From Thermophilibacter mediterraneus (GTDB lineage: Bacteria > Actinomycetota > Coriobacteriia > Coriobacteriales > Atopobiaceae), in contig NZ_FPKO01000009.1 in NCBI RefSeq assembly GCF_900119385.1, positions 953,405-1,017,404 on the forward strand: a DNA stretch of 64,000 bases, in the 5' to 3' direction. This document shows, piece by piece, positions 16,454 to 25,344 of this stretch. Numbering within the stretch: position 1 is the stretch's first letter; every line of letters begins with the position of its first letter. Position numbers and translations under genes: made by a program. The notes under the pieces are model-generated. The model was not told the DNA's origin. It did no database searches and worked only from the letters and a program-made list of their open reading frames with translations.

Positions 16454-17701
16454 ATGGAAACCGAAGACGAACTCGCCAGCTATCTTGACGCACTCGAGCG
16501 CGACGCCTGCTACCACGTGGACGCCGTGCTCAAGGAGGGCGCGTTCGAGACCACCGAGCGCGTCTCCTTCGTGGGTGAGAACGGCTCTGCGCTGGGGCCG
16601 TTTGTCCGCAAGCGCATCGGAGGCGAGTCCGGGCTGGGTGGCGCCTACGAGGAGGTCTTCTCGGCGCAGCGTCGCGGCGTGCGGCTTGCGCACCTGCCGC
16701 GGCTGGTGGAGTGCCACCGTCGCGACGGCGACCTCGTGTTGGTGATGGAGTACGTCCCCGGAGAGACGCTCGGGGACTGCGTGGAGGCGTGCCTCTCGCG
16801 GGAGGAGCGTCTCGGGCTCGTGCGGCGCACGTTCCCGGACCTCTGCGATGCTGTGTCCGAGCTGCACGAGCGCCTCGACCCGCCTGTCATCCACCGCGAC
16901 CTCAAGCCTGGCAACGTCATCGTGTCTCCGGGCGGCGTCACCCTCATCGACCTGGGAATCGCCCGCGCTTACCGCGATGGTGCCGAGCAGGACACCACCC
17001 ACTTTGGCACGCGCGCCTACGCCCCGCCCGAGCAGTTCGGCTTTGGGCAGACCGGCGTCACGAGCGACGTCTACGCCCTGGGCATGCTGCTCTTCTTCTG
17101 CGTGACCGGACACGAGCCCGTGCAGGCTGACCGCGAGCGCGGCTTTGCGGGCGACGGGGTGCCGGAGGGGCTGCGTGCCGTGGTGCGTCGCGCGACCGAG
17201 CTCGACCCGTTGGCACGCTACGCGAGCGTGCGCGAGCTTCGCGATGCCGTGCTCGGCGCCCTTGGGGGCGAGAGCAGGGAGGCGGCGCCCGCTGCGCCCG
17301 AGCTCGCCCCTCCCACCTTTGGACGAGACGAGTATGCGACGAGTCGGTCTTCTCGGCCGTCCCTCTCGGAGCGCCTGCCGTCGTGGATGGGGGCTGTCCG
17401 AAACGTTGCGGTCCTGTCGGTGACGGCGCTTCTTCTTGTTGGTTGCGTCGGGGCGTTTGCCAACCCGACGCCGCAAAACGCCGCCTATCCCGTGTGGTAC
17501 CTTGCTTCGAGCTACCTCGTCTGCCTTCCGGCGATGATCGTGATCGGCTGCTACCTGCTCATGGACCGTCGTCTCCTGCGCGCTCGGGTACCCGCTCTGG
17601 CGCGGCTGGATGCGGGTCGGGAGCGGAGGCTCGGCCTGCGCTCCCTCGGCGTCGTCTTTCTCGTATACCTCGTCCTGACCGTGCTCGAGCAGGCCGTCTA
17701 G
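16454..17701 (+). CDS. Ser/Thr protein kinase with C-terminal membrane segments
   Basis: 415 residues, AGGATGAG before the ATG. Hanks-type core: Lys53 in 'FVRKRIGG', 'IHRDLKPGN' at 146-154 with catalytic Asp, 'DLG' (166-168) in place of DFG, and 'APPEQF' (190-195). After residue 280 a linker leads to three hydrophobic segments (about 318-340, 345-370 and 392-412). No PASTA repeats. So the kinase domain is cytoplasmic and tethered to the membrane from its C-terminal side. Gap to the XRE gene is 96 bp. Signal and substrates unknown. Confidence 0.9.
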   Translation: METEDELASYLDALERDACYHVDAVLKEGAFETTERVSFVGENGSALGPFVRKRIGGESGLGGAYEEVFSAQRRGVRLAHLPRLVECHRRDGDLVLVMEYVPGETLGDCVEACLSREERLGLVRRTFPDLCDAVSELHERLDPPVIHRDLKPGNVIVSPGGVTLIDLGIARAYRDGAEQDTTHFGTRAYAPPEQFGFGQTGVTSDVYALGMLLFFCVTGHEPVQADRERGFAGDGVPEGLRAVVRRATELDPLARYASVRELRDAVLGALGGESREAAPAAPELAPPTFGRDEYATSRSSRPSLSERLPSWMGAVRNVAVLSVTALLLVGCVGAFANPTPQNAAYPVWYLASSYLVCLPAMIVIGCYLLMDRRLLRARVPALARLDAGRERRLGLRSLGVVFLVYLVLTVLEQAV

Positions 17702-17752
17702 CAAGTTTCTTGGCAGGTCATCTGGCAAGCTTGGGGACTCGTGCCACCCGGG

Positions 17753-17837
17753 CTATCGGAAAAGAATGGCGATTTCTTTCCGATAGGTTGGCTTCGGAGA
17801 GGGGCTATCGGAAAAAACGGACGAGAGTTTTCCGATG
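17753..17837. repeat. two CTATCGGAAA...TTTCCGATAG hairpins
   Basis: The first element, 17753-17786, has perfect 10-bp arms. The second, 17805-17837, shares CTATCGGAAAA and ends TTTTCCGATGG. They lie 18 bp apart between convergent genes. Sequence conservation beyond pairing suggests a dispersed REP-type family; both could also terminate the flanking genes. Confidence 0.8.
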
Positions 17838-17856
17838 GGGCCGCCTTGCCGAAGGG

Positions 17857-18483
17857 CTAGCTCAGCTCGCGGACGCACGCCTCGAGCGCCTCTGCGTCGT
17901 GGCCGGGCTCGCGGGTGAAGTGGAACGAGCGCATGCCCGCGACCTCTGCGCCGATGCAGTTGTCGAGGTTGTCGTCCACGAAGAGGCACTCGGCCGGGTC
18001 GAGGTCGTAGCGCGTGCAGAGCAGCTGGTAGACAGCTGGGTCGGGCTTCATGAGGCGCTCCATGGCCGAGACGAGGTAGCCGTCGAGGTGGGGGAGCGCG
18101 GGCGCGTGCCCGAGCTGCTCCATGATGCGCGTGGAGGCGTTTGAGAGCAGGTAGATGCCGTAGCCCTCGTTGTGCAGGCGGATGGCGAGGTCGTTGGTTG
18201 CCTCAATCGGTGCGGAGTGCTCGGGCCAGTGGAGGATGCACTCGTGGAGGCTCGCGTGAAGGCGCTCGGGGAGGTGGTGCTCCGCGTAGCGCCTCATGGT
18301 CTCGTGGGAGATGGTGCCCGAGTCGAGCAGCGACCACATGGTGGTGCCGAAGAGCGCGTCGTTGAGCAGCCTCGCGTCCTCCGGCGTCTGCGTGAAGAGG
18401 CTCGCAAAGTAGGGCCCGTCGAAGTTCATGAGCACGCCGCCCATGTCAAAGACGACGTTTCTGATGGGCTTGCTGCTGGTCAT
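17857..18483 (-). CDS. HAD-superfamily (HAD-IA) phosphatase-like hydrolase
   Basis: 208 residues, GAGGAGG before the ATG. Motif I 'VVFDMGGVLMNFD' (10-22) has the nucleophile Asp13, but the usual second Asp is Gly, as in many YihX-like members of the family. Motif II 'YLLSNAS' and motif IV 'LFVDDNLDNCIGAEVAGM' are present, with the Lys in 'ERLMKPDPAVY'. Predicted cytoplasmic hydrolase of small phosphorylated metabolites; YihX-type sugar phosphatases are the nearest comparison. Transcribed alone. Confidence 0.85.
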   Translation of the reverse strand: MTSSKPIRNVVFDMGGVLMNFDGPYFASLFTQTPEDARLLNDALFGTTMWSLLDSGTISHETMRRYAEHHLPERLHASLHECILHWPEHSAPIEATNDLAIRLHNEGYGIYLLSNASTRIMEQLGHAPALPHLDGYLVSAMERLMKPDPAVYQLLCTRYDLDPAECLFVDDNLDNCIGAEVAGMRSFHFTREPGHDAEALEACVRELS

Positions 18484-18564
18484 GGCGCCTCCTCGGTCGC
18501 GACTGCTGGGGAGAGTATAGCGCGGGGAGAGGCGTGTGGTCCGGGGATTGGGCGCCTGCGTTCT

Positions 18565-18635
18565 GAGGTTGCGCGACAGCTTGACGGCGATGCTCGGGCG
18601 TTGTGGTGATTGATCGGATCACGGGGCGCAACCTC
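18565..18635. repeat. inverted repeat GAGGTTGCGC/GCGCAACCTC with 51-bp loop
   Basis: Perfect 10-bp arms at 18565-18574 and 18626-18635 enclose a smaller GTGAT/ATCAC dyad at 18605-18621. It lies between divergent genes, upstream of 18692. It may be an operator or a structured leader; nothing in the sequence decides. Confidence 0.6.
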
Positions 18636-18691
18636 TCCGGACCTGAGATCGATCCAGACTGGAAGATGGGCTCGAGACAGGGAGGATAGGA

Positions 18692-19315
18692 ATGATGAGC
18701 AGGTCGGAGGGTGCGTGGGTGATCTGTCAGCGGTCTGTCGAGGCGCCGATTCAGCTCGTCAGGGTGTTCGAGTCGTGGCAGTCCACGGACGAGGACGACC
18801 TCGTTGACGGGTGCGTGCCTATGGACGGCAGCATTCAGGCATTCTGTGAGACGGGGCGGGAGTGGTACGAGCGGTACGGGGGCTTGTTCACGGGCCACTC
18901 GTCGGTCGAGAGCTTTGTCATCGACGTGTTCTGCTTCGATCCCTTGCGCGGGTGCTGGCACGTCGCGAAGGGAGATACGCCGCAGGTGCTCTGGCCCGTC
19001 TCCATGGACGACTATCACGAGCTTGCTGACATGGAACGCGATTGGTGCGAGGCGCTGGCGCGCATCCTGGCGGAGGTTCCCCGGGCGGTGAGGGGACGCA
19101 CCATCCTGCGCGTACCCAGCGAGTTGAGGCCCCAGTTCGTGCGGTGGTGCAGGGCCGTCGTGAGGAGCGGCGGGCTTGATGAGTGCCTCATCCGGGGGAC
19201 GCGATCGTTTCGTGAGGTCGTAAGGAGCTGTGCGGACGAGCGCGCCTGGGGCGGCTGCCGCGAGGAGAGCTTCGCGGGAGGTTCTAGGCGACACGAAAGC
19301 GGTCCTCGCGTCTGA
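18692..19315 (+). CDS. uncharacterised 207-aa protein
   Basis: ATG-ATG start at 18692 behind a GGAGGATAGG stretch. No signal peptide or membrane segment. Cys/Trp-rich, with 'VDVFCFDPLRGCWHVAKGD'-like central region and a basic C-terminal tail. No family recognised. It precedes the PLD-helicase gene by 168 bp on the same strand and shares that gene's lower GC, so the two may have arrived together (inference). Confidence 0.6.
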   Translation: MMSRSEGAWVICQRSVEAPIQLVRVFESWQSTDEDDLVDGCVPMDGSIQAFCETGREWYERYGGLFTGHSSVESFVIDVFCFDPLRGCWHVAKGDTPQVLWPVSMDDYHELADMERDWCEALARILAEVPRAVRGRTILRVPSELRPQFVRWCRAVVRSGGLDECLIRGTRSFREVVRSCADERAWGGCREESFAGGSRRHESGPRV

Positions 19316-19483
19316 CCTTCTCGAAATTGATAACGAGGAGATCCTCGTTGGGCGCGGGCCTGGGACGTGGGGGGCTCGCGGAGCCGATCGACGGCGTTCT
19401 CCGAGCGGCCCCGCACCCTCTTCGTGCTGTTGGCGGTCTTTGATATCCTGGGCTCAGCGAGACGCGGTGAGGGGTGGGGTTGC

Positions 19484-22432
19484 ATGGAGGAATCCTATTT
19501 TTCGAGCGCTGACCTATCGGTCGAATATGACGCTCGCGTCGAGATGGAGCGAGCGCTCGTGACGGGGTTCATCGATGCGTCCGAGGAGTCGAGGGAGCGG
19601 TACCGGCCGAGCCTCATTGCCAACGACGAGAGTACGGGCATGAACCTCATGTCGGTGATAAAGAATCAGCTCTCAACCTGCACGAGCTTCGATGTCTGCG
19701 TCGCGTTCGTGGCTAACAGCGGTCTGCAGCCGCTGGTTGAGGTGCTGTCGGAGTTGCGGAGGAGAGGTATCCGCGGACGGTTTCTCACCTCAACGTATCT
19801 GGGCTTCAACTCCCCGGACGCCTACAGCAAGCTGCTCGAGTACGACAACATAGAGGTGAGGGTCTACCAGGGCAGCCTGCACGCGAAGGGGTACGTGTTC
19901 GATCACGGCGAGACGAGTACCGTGATCATCGGCAGCTCGAACCTGACCCAGACGGCGCTCACGTGCAATCGGGAGTGGAACGTGATGTTTCGCTCGTTCG
20001 GCGCCGGCAAGATGCTTCGGTCGCTTCGCGACGAGTTCGAGGCGGTCTGGAACGATCTCCAGACCGCCGCGCTCTCCTCGAGCTGGATTGAGGAGTATCG
20101 ACTGAGTTGGCGCCCGCCCGCAACGCCGCGCGTTCGGCCGTTCGTTTTCCAGGGCGGGAAAGCGGGCGTTGTCGCGTCGGGCATTCGGCCCAACAGGATG
20201 CAGAGGCTCGCTCTCCAGGCGCTCGCGAAGATCCATGAGAGACGGGAGACCCGGGCGCTTCTCATCTCCGCAACGGGAACGGGAAAGACCTATCTCTCGG
20301 CGTTTGACATCGCTGCGACAAAGCCTCATCGCGTCCTCTTCCTGGCGCATCGTCGTCGAATTCTTGAGGCGTCGCTCAGCAGCTTCCGAAGGTTGCTCGG
20401 CAGCGACTATGCCTATGGGATCTACGATCCTGGTCGCGATGCCAGCCAGATCAGTTGCCTGTTTGCCATGAGCTCGACGATCGTCCGACACCTGGAGGCT
20501 TTTGAGCCAGATGAGTTCGACTACATCGTCGTGGACGAGGCGCACAGGACGGGGTCTGCCGGCTACCAGAGGGTGCTCGGGTACTTCTCTCCGAAGTTTT
20601 GTCTGGGTATGACGGCAACGCCCAACAGAACGGACGGGTATGACGTATTCGCTCTGTTCAACCACGTAATCGCGTTTCAGATAACGCTGCAGGATGCCCT
20701 TGCCAACGACATGCTGGCGCCGTTCCACTACTTTGGTATCGCCGACCTGAAGATTGACGACAACGATGTGGACGACCCCTCGCTCTTCGGGCGCTTGACC
20801 TCGGACGAGCGCGTCAGGCACGTCATAGACAAGATCGAGGAGTACACCGTCGTAAAGAGCGAGCGTAGGGGGCTTATCTTCTGCAACCGCAACGACGAGG
20901 CAGCGGAACTCTCCGGTCGCTTCAACGAATATGGATATCGAACGTGCGCGTTGAGCGGAGAAAGCTCGGATGAGGAGCGGGCCAGGGCCATCTCTCGCTT
21001 GGAGCGGGGAGAGCTCGAGTACATCTTTACGGTCGACATCTTCAACGAGGGCGTGGACATTCCCAGCCTGAACCAAATCATCATGCTGAGGAGGACCGAG
21101 TCCGCCATCGTGTTCGTGCAGCAGCTCGGGCGAGGTCTGAGAAAGAGCAGCGGCAAGGACTACACCCTCGTGCTCGACTTCATCGGAAACTACCAGAAGA
21201 ACTTCCTCGTTCCCGTTGCCCTGACGGGAGACAGGACATACAACAAGGACACCCTGAGGGCCCTGGTAAAAGAGGGCAGCAGTGCGATCCCCGGCTGCTC
21301 GACGGTCAGCTTCGACCGGATCGCGGAGGCGCGAATCTACGAGGCGATAGATGGCGGAAACTTCAGCTCGGTGAGGCTGCTGAAGGATGAGTACATGTCA
21401 CTCAAGCAGGTGCTCGGGAGGATCCCGATGCTGGCTGACTTCGATGAGAACAAGTCCGTGGACCCGCTGCGCCTGTTCCGGAAGTTTGGCTCATACCATG
21501 CGTTCCTCTCGAGGCACGACCCGGATTACACCGTTGAGTTCTCCGACCGAAAAGAGCGGGCCCTGAGGTTCTTGTCCCAGAAGCTTGGGAGCGGAAAGCA
21601 GCTAGAGGACCTTTTGCTGATGAAGGGGCTTATTGCCGGATCCATCGATGCTCGCGACGAGGAGGCGCGGCGCAGCTATAGCTCGGTTGCGCTCGAGCGG
21701 TCGCGTGCGGCTGCTGTGGGGCTGCTATCCGGAAGGTTCTCCGGTGCGGAGGCAGCGGTTTCTCTTATTGTGGCTGGGGACGCTGACGGTGCGGCGAGGC
21801 TCTCGCCCGAGTTCGCCGCCGACCTCGAGGACGACGAGTTCCGTCGCCAAGTTCTTGAGCTGGTCCAGTTTGGCCTCACCCGCCACTACCAGCAGTATGG
21901 GACCCCGTACAGGGATACGAACCTCGTGCTCAATGCAAAGTACACCTATGAGGAGATCTGCTATCTGCTGAACTGGAAGAAGAACGTCAACGGGCAGAAT
22001 ATCGGTGGATACAAGTATGACGAAGAGACGAACACCTTCCCCGTGTTCATCAACTACGAGAAGGCTCCCGACATATCTGAGAGCACGAGATACGAGGATC
22101 GATTCGTCTCGGAACGGGAGCTCATCGCCATCTCCAAGCAGCCGCGCTACCTCACCTCGCCGGAGATCGTTCGGCTCAAGGAGCACGGGAAGAACGGCAT
22201 GCGGGTCTTCCTGTTCGTCCGCAAGAACAAAAACGATGGCGAGGGCAGCAAGGAGTTCTATTTCCTCGGTGAGATGGTTCCGACGGGAAGCTACATTCCC
22301 ATCGTCATGCAAGGGGCCAACAAGCCAGCTGTCGAGATATCCTACGAGCTGCTCGATCCGGTCCGACGAGACTTGTATGAGTACCTGACGAGCAACGTCG
22401 TCACGGTCGAGGCGGCCGAGGCTCAGGGGTGA
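19484..22432 (+). CDS. PLD-nuclease/SF2 helicase fusion with DUF3427-like C-terminus
   Basis: 982 residues. The ATG at 19484 follows GAGGGGTGGGG; an upstream in-frame GTG adds 39 residues that look non-coding. Domains in order: PLD-type domain with one HxK motif ('SLHAKGYVFD', His133, Lys135) and 'GSSNLT' (150-155); ResIII/SF2 helicase with Walker A 'SATGTGKT' (262-269), 'DEAH' (351-354) and 'MTATPNR'; helicase C lobe with 'FNEGVDIP' and 'QQLGRGLRK'; a C-terminal part resembling DUF3427. Predicted nucleic-acid translocase-nuclease, of the kind found in defence islands. The stop overlaps the convergent Nudix gene by 10 bp. GC is lower than in core genes. Confidence 0.88.
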   Translation: MEESYFSSADLSVEYDARVEMERALVTGFIDASEESRERYRPSLIANDESTGMNLMSVIKNQLSTCTSFDVCVAFVANSGLQPLVEVLSELRRRGIRGRFLTSTYLGFNSPDAYSKLLEYDNIEVRVYQGSLHAKGYVFDHGETSTVIIGSSNLTQTALTCNREWNVMFRSFGAGKMLRSLRDEFEAVWNDLQTAALSSSWIEEYRLSWRPPATPRVRPFVFQGGKAGVVASGIRPNRMQRLALQALAKIHERRETRALLISATGTGKTYLSAFDIAATKPHRVLFLAHRRRILEASLSSFRRLLGSDYAYGIYDPGRDASQISCLFAMSSTIVRHLEAFEPDEFDYIVVDEAHRTGSAGYQRVLGYFSPKFCLGMTATPNRTDGYDVFALFNHVIAFQITLQDALANDMLAPFHYFGIADLKIDDNDVDDPSLFGRLTSDERVRHVIDKIEEYTVVKSERRGLIFCNRNDEAAELSGRFNEYGYRTCALSGESSDEERARAISRLERGELEYIFTVDIFNEGVDIPSLNQIIMLRRTESAIVFVQQLGRGLRKSSGKDYTLVLDFIGNYQKNFLVPVALTGDRTYNKDTLRALVKEGSSAIPGCSTVSFDRIAEARIYEAIDGGNFSSVRLLKDEYMSLKQVLGRIPMLADFDENKSVDPLRLFRKFGSYHAFLSRHDPDYTVEFSDRKERALRFLSQKLGSGKQLEDLLLMKGLIAGSIDARDEEARRSYSSVALERSRAAAVGLLSGRFSGAEAAVSLIVAGDADGAARLSPEFAADLEDDEFRRQVLELVQFGLTRHYQQYGTPYRDTNLVLNAKYTYEEICYLLNWKKNVNGQNIGGYKYDEETNTFPVFINYEKAPDISESTRYEDRFVSERELIAISKQPRYLTSPEIVRLKEHGKNGMRVFLFVRKNKNDGEGSKEFYFLGEMVPTGSYIPIVMQGANKPAVEISYELLDPVRRDLYEYLTSNVVTVEAAEAQG

Positions 22433-22815
22433 AGTAGCGGGGAAAGCGCGTTCACGACCTTTACGTCTGCGGGAAGCCAGTCCACGTCCCAAAGATGGGC
22501 ATAGTCGAGCCACCTGAGGTTCTCGTGCTCCGAGTCATTGATGGCTCCGCCCGCAATCTCGCAGGTGAAGCAGTCCATGAGGAGGTGGAACGTCTCATAG
22601 TCGTGCTCGACGGTGCACAGGTGGGCAAGGTTGTCGACCCTTACGCCGAGCTCCTCGCGGATCTCGCGCGTGCAGGCCTCGGTGCCGGACTCTCCGGGTT
22701 CCAGCTTCCCGCCGGGAAACTCCCAGCCGTCCTTGAACTCTCCGTATCCGCGCTGTGCGGCGAGAACCTTCCCGTCATTGAGAATGATCGCCGCCGCCAC
22801 ATGAACCGTCTTCAT
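22423..22815 (-). CDS. Nudix hydrolase, MutT-like (d)NTP pyrophosphatase
   Basis: 130 residues. Complete Nudix box at 36-58: 'GKLEPGESGTEACTREIREE' followed by LGV, with the metal-binding REIREE. N-terminal 'VAAAIILNDGKVLAAQRGYG' and 'GWEFPGGK' match the 8-oxo-dGTP/CTP diphosphatase subgroup. Likely cleans the nucleotide pool. RBS GGAGTGACAC region precedes the ATG. The 3' end overlaps the helicase gene tail to tail, an arrangement that ties the expression of the two loci by antisense overlap. Confidence 0.9.
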   Translation of the reverse strand: MKTVHVAAAIILNDGKVLAAQRGYGEFKDGWEFPGGKLEPGESGTEACTREIREELGVRVDNLAHLCTVEHDYETFHLLMDCFTCEIAGGAINDSEHENLRWLDYAHLWDVDWLPADVKVVNALSPLLHP

Positions 22816-22995
22816 GATGTGTCACTCCTTAGTCGCCGAATGACAGTATACGCATGACGGAGGAAGTGCCCCTCAGGGAACGCGCCTGTTGCTCGGCTGT
22901 TGGCCGCGATGGGGCTGCATTCTGCACTGCGGCAGGGACTGCTTGTCAGATTCGTCGGAGCAATCGACAAATCGGACCAGGGGCCATCTACGATC

Positions 22996-23063
22996 GCCGA
23001 CTGCGCACACCTTCCATTTTTGGGGGCTATTCGCAGCAAAAAGTGAGGGTGTGTACGGTCGAC
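22996..23063. repeat. 68-nt palindromic element, family 1, copy A
   Basis: Left arm GCCGACTGCGCACACCTT and right arm GAGGGTGTGTACGGTCGAC form a stem of about 16 bp around a 30-nt loop. Same length and arms as copies at 25345, 56447 and 57577. It lies in a divergent region (Nudix minus, arsC-like plus), so it is not simply a terminator. The remainder of 22816-23172 holds no gene. Confidence 0.88.
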
Positions 23064-23172
23064 GCTAGTACAGGGCATACGGAGGGCACGATCGATGCGC
23101 TTCTCGGACTGCCCCGCCGCCCCCACGCGTGCGTGCTACACTTTCCCCATGGTAACGATGGGAGGAAACACC

Positions 23173-23535
23173 ATGGCTGACGTGCTCTTTGTTGAGTATC
23201 CCAAGTGCAGCACCTGCAGGCGGGCCAAGGCATGGCTGGACGCGCATGGCGTGAGCTACGTAGACCGTCACATCGTCGAGGACAACCCCACGACAGATGA
23301 GCTCTCCGCGTGGCAGGCGCGCTCGGGGCTGCCCGTGCGCCGCTTCTTCAACACGAGCGGCCGACTCTATCGCGAGCGGGGCATCAAGGCGATGCTCGAC
23401 GCGGGCCTGTCGGACGCCGAGGCGTTCGCGCTGCTCGCCGAGGACGGCATGCTCGTCAAGCGCCCCATCGTGGTGGGGGAGGACTTCGTGCTCGTGGGCT
23501 TCAGGGAGCCGGAATGGGAGGCCGCGCTATGCTAG
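23173..23535 (+). CDS. ArsC/Spx-family thioredoxin-fold protein
   Basis: 120 residues, GGAGGAA before the ATG. The redox motif is 'YPKCSTCRRAKAWLD' (Cys-Ser-Thr-Cys), with 'RRFFNTSG' and 'LVKRPIVVG' typical of the ArsC/YffB/Spx family. Members include arsenate reductases and RNA-polymerase-binding stress regulators; with no ars genes beside it, reductase or Spx-like roles cannot be separated. First gene of a tightly packed four-gene unit; its last codons overlap the start of cutC (ATGCTAG). Confidence 0.88.
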   Translation: MADVLFVEYPKCSTCRRAKAWLDAHGVSYVDRHIVEDNPTTDELSAWQARSGLPVRRFFNTSGRLYRERGIKAMLDAGLSDAEAFALLAEDGMLVKRPIVVGEDFVLVGFREPEWEAALC

Positions 23536-24197
23536 ACCTGACTCGCGAGTTCTGCGCCGAGAACATGGAACACGTGCCGGCGGCGGTGGCCGCGGGCGCC
23601 GCGCGCATCGAGCTCTGCGACAACCTCGCCGTGGGCGGCACCACGCCCAGCTACGGCGTCATCCGAGCCGCGGTTGCGTTCGCGCGGGAGCGCGGCGTCG
23701 ACGTGATGTGCATGGTGCGCCCGCGCGGCGGCAGCTTCGAGCACACCGCCGAGGAGGCCGCCATGATGCGCGACGACCTCGTCATGGCCAAGAGCCTCGG
23801 CGTGACCGGCGTGGTCTTTGGCTGCCTCAAGGACGGCCGCCTGGACCGCGAGCTCACCTCCGAGCTGGTCCGCCTTGCGCACGAGGACGTGCCCGAGGCC
23901 CCCGGCCGCGTGGCCGTGACCTTCCACATGGCCTTCGACGCGCTTGCGCCCGAGGACCAGCTCGAGGCAATCGACTGGCTGGCCGGACTCGGCGTCGAGC
24001 GCATCCTCACGCACGGCGGCGCGGCGGGCACGCCCATCGCGGGCAACCTCGACCGCCTGCGCGCCTTCGTCGAGCGCGCCGCCGGACGCATCATCATCCT
24101 GCCGGGCGGCGGGATCAGCTGGGAGAACGCCGAGGACGTCGCCTCCGCGCTCGGCGTCCGCGAGGTCCACGGCACAAAGATCGTGAGGCTTGCCTAG
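23529..24197 (+). CDS. cutC: CutC-family protein
   Basis: 222 residues. ATG overlaps the preceding stop by 7 bp, indicating translational coupling. Family signatures: 'AARIELCDNLAVGGTTPSYG' (17-36), 'VMCMVRPRGGSF', 'GVVFGCLKDGRLD', 'VTFHMAFDA' and 'RILTHGGA'. The fold is a TIM barrel. CutC was named for copper homeostasis but its biochemical role is still unclear. No copper transporter is next to it. Confidence 0.93.
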   Translation: MLDLTREFCAENMEHVPAAVAAGAARIELCDNLAVGGTTPSYGVIRAAVAFARERGVDVMCMVRPRGGSFEHTAEEAAMMRDDLVMAKSLGVTGVVFGCLKDGRLDRELTSELVRLAHEDVPEAPGRVAVTFHMAFDALAPEDQLEAIDWLAGLGVERILTHGGAAGTPIAGNLDRLRAFVERAAGRIIILPGGGISWENAEDVASALGVREVHGTKIVRLA

Positions 24198-24198
24198 C

Positions 24199-24885
24199 AT
24201 GCCCCGTGGCCGTCAGGCGCGCGGGTTCGCCCGGGTCGCACCCGAGCTGGGCGAGCACATGGACCTCGAGGTTCTTCTCGCCAAGATGGCGGAGGGCGAC
24301 GACCTCGTCCGGGGGACGGCGCTCGTCGGCGCCGAGATCTCCGACGTCTCGGCCCGCGGCACCTCGTTCGAGAGCGTCGTCTTTCGCGGGTGCGTCTTCG
24401 AGGGGGTCGACCTCTCGAACTGCACCTTCACCGATGTGCTCTTCTCGGGCTGTCGCCTCATGCGGTGCAAGATGGAGCGAACGTGGCTCAACAGGGTCGA
24501 CTTCCGCTCGTGCTCGGCTCCGGGGATGAGCTTTCTCAAGGGTCGGCTCACGGGCGTGAGCATGGTCGACAGCCAGTTCAGCTACTGCGACTTCTCGGAG
24601 GCGAGCGTCAGCAGCCTGCGGGCGAGCTCCACGAGCCTCGTCGAGTCCAACGTCTACTCGACGAGGCTCAGCCGCGTCGAGCTTGACGGCTGCGACCTCA
24701 CGAGGTCCACGGTCTTTCGTGCGAGCCTCGCCGGCGTCGATCTCTCGACCTGCGACATCACGGGAATTCGGGTCTCGAGCGACTTCCACGAGCTGCGAGG
24801 AGCCATCGTGGGCGAGGAGCAGGCCGTGCAGCTCGCGACCCTGCTGGGCATCAGGATAAAGGAGGAGGAAGCATGGCTCTCCTAG
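24199..24885 (+). CDS. pentapeptide-repeat protein
   Basis: 228 residues; ATG 2 bp after the cutC stop. From about residue 40 to 200 the sequence follows the five-residue pattern with Leu/Phe at every fifth position ('FRGCVFEGVDLSNCTFTDVL', 'DLTRSTVFRASLAGVDLSTC'), which folds as a right-handed quadrilateral beta-helix. Cys and Ser are frequent at turn positions. Similar proteins mimic DNA or serve as scaffolds; no specific target can be read from sequence. Overlaps the next gene by 13 bp. Confidence 0.88.
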   Translation: MPRGRQARGFARVAPELGEHMDLEVLLAKMAEGDDLVRGTALVGAEISDVSARGTSFESVVFRGCVFEGVDLSNCTFTDVLFSGCRLMRCKMERTWLNRVDFRSCSAPGMSFLKGRLTGVSMVDSQFSYCDFSEASVSSLRASSTSLVESNVYSTRLSRVELDGCDLTRSTVFRASLAGVDLSTCDITGIRVSSDFHELRGAIVGEEQAVQLATLLGIRIKEEEAWLS

Positions 24886-25286
24886 ATGAGGACGCCTCCC
24901 TCGAGGAGGTCCAGGCGGTCTTTAGGAACGACCACTTTGCCACGGACGCGTGCGGCTGCCGCGTGGTCGAGGCCTCGCGCGGGCACGCGGTCACCGAGTT
25001 CGACATCACCCCGGGGCACCGCAACGAAAAGGGCGGCGTGATGGGCGGGGCCATCTTCACGGTGGCCGACCTCGCGTTTGCCGTGGCGTCGAACGTGGGC
25101 GAGCCTGTGACGGTCTCCGTGAGCAGCTCGATTGAGTTCATGAGCGCCGCCAAGGGCACGAAGCTCATCGCGACCGCGGACGTCGACAAGAACGGTCGCA
25201 CGCTCGGCTTCTACACCTGTCTGGTGACCGACGAGCTGGGTACGCCGGTGGCTCGCGTCACGCAGACGTGCATGCACCTCGGCTGA
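24873..25286 (+). CDS. hotdog-fold thioesterase, PaaI type
   Basis: 137 residues; ATG lies inside the previous gene's end with AGGAGGAAG upstream. Hotdog motif 'HRNEKGGVMGGAIFTVADLA' (49-68), where Asn/Gly/Asp positions of PaaI thioesterases are kept, then 'SSIEFMSAAKGTKLIATADV'. Probably hydrolyses an acyl-CoA or aryl-CoA ester in the cytoplasm. Last gene of the 23173-25286 unit; its substrate has no link to the other members that I can see. Confidence 0.88.
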   Translation: MALLDEDASLEEVQAVFRNDHFATDACGCRVVEASRGHAVTEFDITPGHRNEKGGVMGGAIFTVADLAFAVASNVGEPVTVSVSSSIEFMSAAKGTKLIATADVDKNGRTLGFYTCLVTDELGTPVARVTQTCMHLG

Positions 25287-25344
25287 GGGGCGCGCGGCTG
25301 ACGTGGGGCGGCCCTGACGCGCCCGATTGCCTCCGTATGGAAAG

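Noticed and set aside
19484-22432. Mokosh defence system
   Set aside because: Mokosh uses another helicase type with a C-terminal PLD part; here PLD is N-terminal with a ResIII helicase and DUF3427-like end.
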